Positions 9,513 to 19,242 of a DNA stretch of 62,501 nt are shown in pieces. Below the pieces are notes generated by a model. The model did no database searches and was not told where the DNA came from. It saw only the letters and a list, made by a program, of their open reading frames with translations. The DNA lies in assembly GCF_008042035.1 (NCBI RefSeq), contig NZ_RDBL01000008.1, forward strand, positions 68,309-130,809, written 5' to 3'. Each line of letters starts with the position of its first letter. The stretch's first letter is position 1. The position numbers and the translations under genes were made by a program. The DNA is from Streptomyces sp. col6. Its GTDB lineage: Bacteria; Actinomycetota; Actinomycetes; Streptomycetales; Streptomycetaceae.

Positions 9513-10944
9513 GTGCGGAGGCCGCCGCCGCTGCCGCGCCCAGGGACAGCAGGGCGCACAGCAGCCAGACCGTGACGTACCCGGACTCGCTCGCCGCCTC
9601 CTGGGTATCGGTGACGGCGCTCCCCGTCTCCGTCGCCGGGGTCGCCAGGACGACGGCGATGACGGCTCCGGCGATCGCGCCGCCCAGGGTCTTCACGTTG
9701 TTGTACAGGGCCGTGGTGATGCCCGTACGGGAGGGGGCGCCGGCCTCGGCGATCACCGTGGGCAGCGCACCGAGCGCCACACCGATGCCGGCCCCGGCCA
9801 GCACCTTCGCCGCCACCAGCTGCCAGATCGCCGTGTGGAACGCGGCCGTGGCCAGGAAGCTCACGCCGATCAGGGCGAACGAGACGATCAGCGCGGGGCG
9901 GTAGCCGAGGCGCCCCGCGATGCGCGCGGTCAGCGAGGAGCCGATGACGGCCGCCACGCCGGCGGGCAGGATGATCAGCGAGATGGCGAGGGCGGAGAGC
10001 CCGAAGCCGTAACCGGTACGCTCCGGGTCCGCCGCCAGGAAGGTGGAGTCCGGGGCCATGCTGCCGAAGTAGACGACACCGAAGGCCGCCGCGCACAGGA
10101 AGTACGGGGCGACACTGCGGTCGGCCAGCGCCCGCAGATCCACCAGCGGATCGGGCACCCGCAGCTCACGTACGGCCCACACGGCACCGGTCAGCAGGGC
10201 GAGCGGAACCGGGACGAGCACCGCGCCGGAGAGCAGCGGACCGCTCTTCGCCGCCGAGATGCCCGCGAGCAGCAGGAGCATGGCCAGGCTCAGCAGGCCC
10301 ACGCCCGGCCAGTCGAGCCGGGCGCCGGGCGTCCTCGTGGACTCCGGGATCGCGAGGAACGAGACCGGCACGCACAGCACCGCCAGCACGGCCGGCAGCA
10401 GCAGGGTGATCCGTACGTCGCCCGTCGCCTTGTGCGCCAGGCCCATGACGACCCCGCCCAGCAGCGTCCCGAGGGTGAGCGCGCCGACGAGGCGTGCGAT
10501 GGCGCCGCGGGCGCGTTCCACGGAGAGCCGGTCGCGTACGAGGGCGATCTCCAGAGGCAGCAGGGCGGCGAGCGGGCCCAGCAGCACCCGGCCGGCCAGC
10601 AGCACGGGCAGCGACGGGGCGAAGGCCACCAGCAGTGAGCCGACGGCGACGCAGATCAGCGAGACCCGCAGCATGAGGCGGTGCCCGTACACATCGCCGA
10701 GCCGGCCGAAGGCGGGCACGGACACGGCGGCGGCGAGGAGCTGGGCGGCGATGACCCAGTTGAGGTCGGCGTCGGCCATCCCCAGCTCCGTACCGATGTC
10801 CGGCAGCAGCGGGGCGATGCCGCCCTGGAGGAACCCGCTGGTCATCTCGAAAAGGATCAGCAGTCCCACGACCGCGCCGACGGACGCGGAGGGCGGGGGA
10901 GCGGCCCCGGTGGAGGCGGGCCGCACGGACTCGGTGGTGCTCAT
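9493..10944 (-). CDS. MFS drug/metabolite transporter
   Basis: A 483-aa integral membrane transporter of the major facilitator superfamily, probably a proton-coupled exporter. After a short cytoplasmic N terminus the sequence alternates hydrophobic helices through to residue 478, about 12-14 segments in all. The MFS loop signature appears as PAFGRLGDVYGHRLMLR near residues 78-94, and the second half repeats it in degenerate form near GRLGYRPALIV. Its ATG overlaps the stop of the upstream amidohydrolase in an ATGA arrangement with a GAGGAGG site, so translation is coupled. Shared expression with an amidohydrolase suggests it moves the substrate or product of that enzyme. The divergent Lrp-type gene is the likely regulator. 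Confidence 0.9.
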   Translation of the reverse strand: MSTTESVRPASTGAAPPPSASVGAVVGLLILFEMTSGFLQGGIAPLLPDIGTELGMADADLNWVIAAQLLAAAVSVPAFGRLGDVYGHRLMLRVSLICVAVGSLLVAFAPSLPVLLAGRVLLGPLAALLPLEIALVRDRLSVERARGAIARLVGALTLGTLLGGVVMGLAHKATGDVRITLLLPAVLAVLCVPVSFLAIPESTRTPGARLDWPGVGLLSLAMLLLLAGISAAKSGPLLSGAVLVPVPLALLTGAVWAVRELRVPDPLVDLRALADRSVAPYFLCAAAFGVVYFGSMAPDSTFLAADPERTGYGFGLSALAISLIILPAGVAAVIGSSLTARIAGRLGYRPALIVSFALIGVSFLATAAFHTAIWQLVAAKVLAGAGIGVALGALPTVIAEAGAPSRTGITTALYNNVKTLGGAIAGAVIAVVLATPATETGSAVTDTQEAASESGYVTVWLLCALLSLGAAAAAASARRGAAG

Positions 10945-12185
10945 GAAGCCTCCTCAGTGGTGACGGCGGCGGCTCGGACGGCCGACCGGTCCGCAGCCTG
11001 CCGGAGGCGGCTCGCGGCGAGCCCGGCCAGCAGCAGAGCGGCGTCCGTCACCGACCGGTCGTCGTAGACCGCCTGCTCGGAGTGGTTCATCGGCGCGGCC
11101 GACGGATCGCGGCCGGGCGGGCACGCGCCGAGGCCGAGGAACGCCCCCGGGACCTCGCGCAGCACGTACGAGAAGTCCTCGGAGCCGGCCATCGGGCGCG
11201 GCGCCTCGGAGACCTGCGTGGCGCCGAGGAGTTCCCGCGCGGTGCGCAGGGCGAACGCGGCCTCGTCGGCGTCGTTCACGGTCACCGGGTAGCCGTCCCG
11301 CTGGTCGACGTCGACGCTCAGGCCGTGCGCGGCGGCGATCCCGCGCACGGTCCGCCCGACGCCGGCCCGGACCCGGGCCCGGGTCTCCTCGGAGAACGAC
11401 CGGATGGTGGCGGTGAATTCGGCGGTCCCGGGGATGACGTTGCCGGCCGACCCCGCGTGCAGCGAGCCCACCGTGATGACGGCCGGGTCGAAGATGTCGA
11501 CGGTGCGCGTGACCATCGTCTGGAGCGCCGTGACCATCTCGCAGACGGCCGGCACCGGGTCCTGGGCCAGGTGCGGCGAGGAGCCGTGACCGCCGGCCCC
11601 CGTCACCCGGACGGTCACGTCATCGGAGGCGGCGAGCACCGGGCCCGGCCGTACGGCGGCCGTGCCGGCGGGCAGCACGGCCGAGGTGACGTGGAGCGCG
11701 TACGCGGCGACGACCCGGGAGCCCGCCGCGTCGAGCACGCCCTCGTCGATCATCAGCCGGGCACCGTCCATGCCCTCCTCGCCGGGCTGGAACATGAACA
11801 CGACATCGCCCGCCAGCTCCTCGCGCCGCGCGGACAGCAGCCGGGCCGCCCCCACCAGACCCGCGGTGTGCACGTCGTGGCCGCAGGCATGCATCCGCCC
11901 GGGTACCTCGGAGGCGTACGGCACCGCGCTGTCCTCCTGCACGGGCAGCGCGTCCATGTCGCCGCGCAGGAGCACGGCGGGTCCGGGCAGGCCGCCGCGC
12001 AGCACGGCGGTGACCGAGCTGAGTTTCTGGCCCGTCGTGATCTCCAGGGGCAGTCCGGCCAGGGCGTCCAGGACCGTCCGCTGGGTCCGGGGGAGGTCGA
12101 GGCCGAGTTCCGGCTGCCGGTGCAGTGCGTGGCGCAGGCGGACCAGGGAGTCTTCGATGGCGAGGGCGTCAGTGCGTTCGAACAT
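10941..12185 (-). CDS. M20 family amidohydrolase/metallopeptidase
   Basis: A 414-aa cytoplasmic binuclear zinc hydrolase of the peptidase M20D type (hippurate hydrolase, N-acyl amino acid or IAA-conjugate hydrolases). Signatures are HALHRQPELG at 19-28, RGDMDALP at 74-81, the metal ligands HACGHD at 99-104, and FQPGEEG near 130. GAGGHGSSPHLAQDPV marks the dimerisation domain. I chose the ATG at 12185 because MFERTDALAIEDSLVRLRHA matches the family's start; an extended frame to 12296 would run through the promoter region. It is the first gene of a two-gene operon with the MFS transporter and is divergent, by 128 bp, from a double-HTH Lrp regulator. An amino acid conjugate is the likely substrate (inference from the Lrp regulator). 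Confidence 0.88.
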   Translation of the reverse strand: MFERTDALAIEDSLVRLRHALHRQPELGLDLPRTQRTVLDALAGLPLEITTGQKLSSVTAVLRGGLPGPAVLLRGDMDALPVQEDSAVPYASEVPGRMHACGHDVHTAGLVGAARLLSARREELAGDVVFMFQPGEEGMDGARLMIDEGVLDAAGSRVVAAYALHVTSAVLPAGTAAVRPGPVLAASDDVTVRVTGAGGHGSSPHLAQDPVPAVCEMVTALQTMVTRTVDIFDPAVITVGSLHAGSAGNVIPGTAEFTATIRSFSEETRARVRAGVGRTVRGIAAAHGLSVDVDQRDGYPVTVNDADEAAFALRTARELLGATQVSEAPRPMAGSEDFSYVLREVPGAFLGLGACPPGRDPSAAPMNHSEQAVYDDRSVTDAALLLAGLAASRLRQAADRSAVRAAAVTTEEAS

Positions 12186-12313
12186 GCCTGGTATGGTGCC
12201 GATCCGGCCGATCGGACCTGCCGTCGTGCGGGTATCCTCCGCATCAAGCAGATCATTTGCCGACAACCACCACCACCGCCCCTGTCGACGCCACAACCAC
12301 CCGGAGGCGGACC
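12186..12313. promoter_or_regulatory. Divergent promoter/operator region, amidohydrolase versus Lrp regulator
   Basis: The 128-bp space separates two head-to-head genes and should contain both promoters and Lrp-type sites. Imperfect GATC-rich dyads (GATCCGGCCGATCGG, 12201-12215) and an AT-richer stretch (12241-12260) are the only structure seen. No confident -35/-10 pair was found. Confidence 0.45.
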
Positions 12314-13438
12314 GTGCTCGACGAGGTCGACCTGCTGCTCGTCACCGCGCTCCAGATCGCGCCGCGCGCGGACTGGCGGACCATCGGTGACGTCCTGGAC
12401 ATCGACGCCTCGACGGTCGCCCGGCGCTGGTCCCGGCTCACCCGGGCCGGCCACGCCTGGATCGGGGTGCATCCGGCCGTCGCGGCGATCAGCCCGGACA
12501 CCCCGGCCCTGGTCGCGTTCATCGAGGTCGACTGCGTCTCCGGGCGGCTGCACGAGGTGGCCGGGCACATCGCGGACGACCCGCACGTGTTCAATCTGGA
12601 GCACGTCAGCGGCAGCCGGGACCTTCTGGTCACGGCGGTCTTCGCGGACAACGCCCAGCTGGCCCGGTACGTCGGGTTCCGCCTCGGCGCGCTCGACGGC
12701 GTCGCGGCCTCCCGCACCCAGGTCGCCACCACCCTGCACACCGAGGGCAGTCGCTGGCGGCTCGACCGCCTCACCGACGAGCAGCGCCGCAGACTCGCAC
12801 CGCCGGCCCCGAACCGGCAGCCCACCCGCGCCGTCCCCGAGCGCGACCAGGAACTGGTCCGCGTCCTCGGCGAGGACCCGCGCCGGCCCGTCGCCCACCT
12901 CGCGGAGCGCACCGGACTGAGCCCCACGACCGTCCGCCGCCGCCTCGACCGCCTCGACGCCGACCGGGCGCTCGCCTACCGCTGCGAGGTGGCGCGGTCG
13001 CTCTCCGGCTGGCCGGTCTCCGTCTCGTACTGGGCGGCGGTGCCGCAGAGCCGGGCGCCGCAGCTCGCCAAGAGCATCAGCCAGATCCGCGAGATCCGGC
13101 TCTGTGCCTCCCTGACCGGCCCGCACAACCTGCTGCTCGCCGCCTGGCTGCGTTCGGTCGACGACATCGGCGCCTTCGAGGCCCGGCTCACCGCGCGCCA
13201 TCCCGAACTGACGGTCGCCGACCGGGCGCTCACGCTGTGGCCGATGAAGCTCGCCGGCCACCTCCTCGACCCGCAGGGCCGCCATCTGCGGGCCGTGCCC
13301 CTGTCCAGCTGGCAGGGCACGCATTCCGACACCGCGGAGGCGGCCCTCCTGGACCGCCTCCGGACCCCTCCCGCCCGACTCCCTGGTGGCGGGGTGCCCA
13401 CCGCGCCCGAGCCCGGCCACACTGGTGGTCTCCGGTGA
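12314..13438 (+). CDS. Lrp/AsnC-family regulator with two HTH and two ligand domains
   Basis: At 374 aa this is about twice a normal Lrp protein. An N-terminal HTH (DEVDLLLVTALQIAPRADW, recognition part DASTVARRWSRL) and ligand-binding half are followed by a second HTH beginning RDQELVRVLGEDPRRP, with recognition helix LSPTTVRRRLDRLDADR, and a second RAM-like domain. Such fused double-domain Lrp proteins are common in actinobacteria. GTG at 12314 has a GGAGG site six bases upstream; the in-frame region before it is promoter DNA. Divergence from the M20/MFS operon strongly suggests that it controls that operon in response to an amino acid or derivative, and itself. The ligand is unknown. Confidence 0.88.
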   Translation: MLDEVDLLLVTALQIAPRADWRTIGDVLDIDASTVARRWSRLTRAGHAWIGVHPAVAAISPDTPALVAFIEVDCVSGRLHEVAGHIADDPHVFNLEHVSGSRDLLVTAVFADNAQLARYVGFRLGALDGVAASRTQVATTLHTEGSRWRLDRLTDEQRRRLAPPAPNRQPTRAVPERDQELVRVLGEDPRRPVAHLAERTGLSPTTVRRRLDRLDADRALAYRCEVARSLSGWPVSVSYWAAVPQSRAPQLAKSISQIREIRLCASLTGPHNLLLAAWLRSVDDIGAFEARLTARHPELTVADRALTLWPMKLAGHLLDPQGRHLRAVPLSSWQGTHSDTAEAALLDRLRTPPARLPGGGVPTAPEPGHTGGLR

Positions 13439-13478
13439 CCCCGCCACCGGGCCGCCGCAGAACGGGAGGGACACGCAC

Positions 13479-14395
13479 ATGACGGACGCCGACCCCGGAC
13501 TCTTCGGCCCCTCGTCGGTCACCTGGCAGCTGCACGGCGACCCGATGATGTGGGTCGCCGGCGTGCGCGCCCTCTACCTCCAGGCGCTCCACCCCCTCGC
13601 CGTGCTCGGGGTGATGCAGAACTCGGACTTCCGCGAGGACGCCTGGGGCCGGCTCATGCGCACGGCCGGATTCGTCGGCACGATCACGTACGGCACCACC
13701 GAGGCCGCCGAGAAGGCGGGCGCCCGGGTCCGGAAGATCCACCGGCACCTCAAGGTCACCGACCCGGCGACCGGCCGCACCCACGGTGTCGACGAGCCCG
13801 AGCTGCTGCTGTGGGTGCACTGCGCCGAGGCCGACTCCTACCTCCAGGTCCTGCGCCGCTCCGGCTACCCGCTCACCGCCCGGCAGGCCGACCAGTACAT
13901 CGGTGAACACCGGCACAGCGCCCGCCTCGTCGGCCTCGACCCGGACGACGTACCCGCGACGACCGCCGAGATGGACGGCTACTTCGCCCGGGTACGGCCG
14001 CAGCTCGCCGGGACCCCGGAGGCGAGGGACGTCGACGACTTCCTGCGCCGGCCACCCGTACCGCCCCTCCTCGTACCGGCGCGCGCCCTGCTGTGGCGGC
14101 ATGTGGCCGCCCTCGCCTACCAGTCGCTGCCGCCGTTCGCCCACGAGCTGTACGGCAGGACGGCGCCGTCGCCCGCCGCCGTCGACCGGCGGCTGCGTAC
14201 CACCGGGGCACTCCTGCGCGCCGTTCCCGCGCGGCTGCGCTGGCGGCTTCCGCCAGGTCACATCATGAACGCGATGGCGCGCCTGGGACCCGGCAGCCGC
14301 CCCACCCCGTACACACTGAAGAGGCAGGCAGCCATACTGGACGGGCCGGGGAGGGCGCGGCGGCAGCAGGCGGAACGACGGGGGCGGCAACAGGG

Positions 14396-14414
<19 letters not shown>
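13479..14414 (+). CDS. MpaB/Lcp-like (DUF2236) oxygenase-family protein
   Basis: A 311-aa protein of the DUF2236 family, which includes the fungal MpaB oxygenase and the haem-dependent latex-clearing protein of Streptomyces. Recognisable blocks are SVTWQLHGDPMMWVAGVRAL, ALHPLAVLGVMQNSDFRED, GRLMRTAGFVGTITYG, IHRHLKVTD and ELLLWVHCAEADSYL, followed by helices ending RLRWRLPPGHIMNAMARLGP. Conserved His and Arg residues in these blocks would bind haem in characterised members. No signal peptide is present, unlike Lcp. GGGAGGG precedes the ATG at 13479. Its last 19 bases overlap the start of the kinase gene, implying coupled translation. The substrate is unknown. Confidence 0.85.
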
Positions 14415-16480
<2,066 letters not shown>

Positions 16481-16528
16481 CCCGTCACACGCCCTGGCCC
16501 GGCCGCCCGTGGCGTGTTACCAAGGGGC

Positions 16529-18073
16529 ATGACGGTACGGGAGAGCTTTGACGCGGTGATCGTGGGCGGCGGCCACAACGGCCTGGTCGCGGCGGCCTAT
16601 CTGGCCCGTGCCGGACAGCGGGTGCTGGTCCTGGAACGGCTCGCGGCCACCGGGGGGGCGGCCGTCTCGACCCGTCCCTTCGCCGGTGTCGACGCCCGGC
16701 TCTCCCGCTACTCCTACCTCGTCTCGCTGCTCCCGCGGAAGATCGTCCGCGACCTCGGACTGGACTTCGCCGTACGCAAGCGGACCGTCTCCTCGTACAC
16801 CCCCGCCGTCCGCGACGGACGGCCCACCGGCCTCCTCGTCGGCGGCGACGGAACCCGCGACTCCTTCGCCGCACTCACCGGCTCGGACCGCGAGTACGAG
16901 GCGTGGCAGCGCTTCTACGCGATGACCGGGCGGGTCGCCCGCGATGTCTTCCCGACCCTGACCGAACCGCTGCCCGCCCGTGAGGCGCTGCGGGAGCGGA
17001 TCGGCGACGCGGACGCCTGGCGCATGCTGTTCGAGGAGCCCATCGGCGTCGCCGTCGAGGAGCACTTCGCGGACGACCTCGTGCGCGGCGTCGTCCTCAC
17101 CGACGCGCTGATCGGCACGTTCGCCGACGCCCACGACGCCTCACTCCTCCAGAACCGCTGCTTCCTCTACCACGTGATCGGCGGCGGCACCGGCGACTGG
17201 GACGTCCCGGTCGGCGGCATGGGCGCGCTCACCGACGCCCTCGCCGGGGCAGCCCTGGCCGCCGGCGCACAGATCCGTACCGGCCACGAGGCGCTGCGGA
17301 TCGACACCGACGGGACGCGCGCCGAGCTGACCGTACGCACGGACGACGGCGAACACACCGTCGGCGCCCACCGGGTCCTGGTCAACGCCTCCCCGCAGGC
17401 ACTCGCCGCCCTCCTCGGGGACGAGCCGCCGGCGCCCGCCGAGGGCGCCCAGCTCAAGGTGAACATGCTGCTCACCCGGCTGCCCCGGCTCCGCGACCGG
17501 TCCGTCGACCCGCGCGAGGCGTTCGCCGGTACGTTCCACATCGCGGAGGGGTACGGGCAGTTGGCCGCCGCCCACCGGGACGCGTCGGCCGGCCGGCTGC
17601 CCGCAGCGCCGCCGTCGGAGATCTACTGCCACTCCCTGACGGACCCCTCGATCCTCGGCCCGGACCTCGCCGCCCGGGGTTACCAGACCCTGACGCTCTT
17701 CGGCCTGCACACCCCGGCCCGCCTCTTCGCCGACGACAACGACACCGCCCGCGCCACCCTGCTCCGGGCCACCCTCACCGAGCTCGACGCGCATCTGGAG
17801 GAGCCGCTGGCCGACTGCCTGGCGCTCGACGCGAACGGCGAACCGTGCATCGAGGCGAAGACCCCGCTCGACCTGGAACGCGACCTGCGCCTGCCCGGCG
17901 GCCACATCTTCCACCGCGACCTCGCCTTCCCCTACGCCACGGAGACCACCGGCCGCTGGGGCGTGGAGACCGCGTACCCCAACGTCCTGCTGTGCGGGGC
18001 GGGCGCGGTGCGCGGCGGCGGGGTGAGCGGGGTCCCCGGCCACAACGCGGCGATGGCGGCACTGGGCCGGTGA
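16529..18073 (+). CDS. FAD-dependent phytoene dehydrogenase-like oxidoreductase
   Basis: A 514-aa flavoprotein related to phytoene desaturases and to the PYROXD2 branch. The dinucleotide-binding motif VIVGGGHNGLVAAAYLARAG occupies residues 10-29, followed by LVLERL at 33-38, and the C terminus has the FAD motif LLCGAGAVRGGGVSGVPGHNA. It lacks a membrane anchor. There are no carotenoid synthesis genes nearby, so a carotenoid role is not supported; the substrate is unknown. Start choice is uncertain: ATG at 16529 has only AAGG a few bases away, whereas a GTG at 16514 would make codon 2 a TTA leucine, the rare bldA-dependent codon. I prefer the ATG because the FAD motif then lies at the usual distance. 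Confidence 0.85.
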   Translation: MTVRESFDAVIVGGGHNGLVAAAYLARAGQRVLVLERLAATGGAAVSTRPFAGVDARLSRYSYLVSLLPRKIVRDLGLDFAVRKRTVSSYTPAVRDGRPTGLLVGGDGTRDSFAALTGSDREYEAWQRFYAMTGRVARDVFPTLTEPLPAREALRERIGDADAWRMLFEEPIGVAVEEHFADDLVRGVVLTDALIGTFADAHDASLLQNRCFLYHVIGGGTGDWDVPVGGMGALTDALAGAALAAGAQIRTGHEALRIDTDGTRAELTVRTDDGEHTVGAHRVLVNASPQALAALLGDEPPAPAEGAQLKVNMLLTRLPRLRDRSVDPREAFAGTFHIAEGYGQLAAAHRDASAGRLPAAPPSEIYCHSLTDPSILGPDLAARGYQTLTLFGLHTPARLFADDNDTARATLLRATLTELDAHLEEPLADCLALDANGEPCIEAKTPLDLERDLRLPGGHIFHRDLAFPYATETTGRWGVETAYPNVLLCGAGAVRGGGVSGVPGHNAAMAALGR

Positions 18074-18092
18074 CCCCGGGGTCGCTACGGAC

Positions 18093-18132
18093 GCGCCCCA
18101 GCGCCCCAGCGCCCTAGCGCCCCAGCGCCTGG
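18093..18132. repeat. 8-bp tandem repeat across a gene end
   Basis: Five units close to GCGCCCCA (18093, 18101, 18109, 18117, 18125; the third and fifth degenerate). The array includes the stop codon (18114-18116) and last codons of the minus-strand membrane protein. A unit length that is not a multiple of three means copy-number change would alter its C terminus. Confidence 0.75.
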
Positions 18133-19097
18133 CGCACGCTCATGTCGTGGTACTTGCCCAGCCGGTACAGCTCCCAGCACGACAGCACCGTCACCGACAC
18201 CGGACCGCCGAGCAGGAAGGCGATCCGGGCCAGGGCGGGGACCTCCGCGTTCTCGTTGTTGAACATGGCGAGGGCGGCCATCACCCAGACCAGCAGCGTG
18301 GCGAGGACCGGCGGCAGCACCTCGTGGATGTCGGCCGTGCGGAACACATGCGCGAGGCAGAGCCAGATTCCGTACAGCGCGAAGCCCGTCGACCACGCGC
18401 AGAGCGTGATGATCACGACCTTGCCGGGGGTTCCGACGGCGTCGCGGAAGGCGGTGGTCGCCGCGTCGGGCGCCATGGCGAGGGGGAACGTGGCCATCGA
18501 CCCCATCAGCGCCGCCACCGCCCCGAAGGACTTGAGGGATCTGCGCAGGTAGAGCCCGCGCAGACTGCCCCGCGCGGCGAACGCGAACGCGGCGATCACG
18601 AACGGGAAGGCGCACACCAGGACGAGCGTGCTGATCCAGCTGTCGCCGAACTTGTCGTCCGCCACCGCCCCGACACCCTTGGCGCTGTCGACCGGCTTGT
18701 ACGACATCACCAGGACGAGCCAGGCGACGATGCCGAGCCCGGTCCGCCAGTTCTGGAGCTTGCGCACCGTCAGATCCTCGACGGTGTCCGGACGCGAGGG
18801 GCGGAAGGCGCGCTGAGCCGCGTAGAACGGGTTGTAGACGCACTTGAGGATCCGCTGTCCGCGCGACAGCGGCGGCCGGGGCGGCTGCGGGACCGGCGGC
18901 TGCGGGCCGTACGGCTGCGGCGGGTACGGGCCCTGCGGCGGCACGGATCCGGCCGGGGGGTAGGGCCCGGCGCCGGGACCGGTGGGGTACGGATACGGGT
19001 ACGGGCCGGGCCCCGGAGTGGGCTGAGGACCTGGACCCGGCTGTCCGGGGCCGGGTCCGCCGGGCGGTCCCCATGGACCGTTGCCGTATGTACTCAT
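18114..19097 (-). CDS. Membrane protein with a long Pro/Gly-rich cytoplasmic N terminus
   Basis: A 327-aa protein I cannot name. Residues 1-85 are almost entirely Gly, Pro, Gln and Tyr with several PYPYP-like repeats, a low-complexity tail. The remainder contains a cytoplasmic stretch (QRILKCVYNPFYAAQRAFRP) and about six predicted transmembrane helices, among them GLGIVAWLVLVMSY, TLVLVCAFPFVIAAFAFAA and VLATLLVWVMAALAMF. Pro/Gly-rich tails on membrane proteins are frequent in Streptomyces. The ATG at 19097 follows a GAGGG site. The gene lies alone on the minus strand, between the flavin oxidoreductase (convergent) and the serine hydrolase (same strand, 145 bp away). A frame-sensitive tandem repeat covers its end. 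Confidence 0.8.
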   Translation of the reverse strand: MSTYGNGPWGPPGGPGPGQPGPGPQPTPGPGPYPYPYPTGPGAGPYPPAGSVPPQGPYPPQPYGPQPPVPQPPRPPLSRGQRILKCVYNPFYAAQRAFRPSRPDTVEDLTVRKLQNWRTGLGIVAWLVLVMSYKPVDSAKGVGAVADDKFGDSWISTLVLVCAFPFVIAAFAFAARGSLRGLYLRRSLKSFGAVAALMGSMATFPLAMAPDAATTAFRDAVGTPGKVVIITLCAWSTGFALYGIWLCLAHVFRTADIHEVLPPVLATLLVWVMAALAMFNNENAEVPALARIAFLLGGPVSVTVLSCWELYRLGKYHDMSVRQALGR

Positions 19098-19242
19098 GCC
19101 GTGCACCCTCGATGGTTCGGTTCCGAGCCGTACGCGGCGCGGCTCGGACCGCCCGCTCGGCGTGCGGCGTGATCCTACCCATCACGGAGACCGGGACGCG
19201 TGCGTTCCGGTCCCCGCGACGGGTTCTTCGCGGGGGCGACGG

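Noticed and set aside
12125..12313. Longer N terminus for the Lrp regulator
   Set aside because: The extension runs through the divergent promoter and into the amidohydrolase gene; GTG at 12314 has a proper ribosome site.
16529..18073. Carotenoid desaturase annotation
   Set aside because: Phytoene dehydrogenase-like fold is clear, but no crtB/crtE or related genes lie nearby and the PYROXD2-like branch is equally likely.
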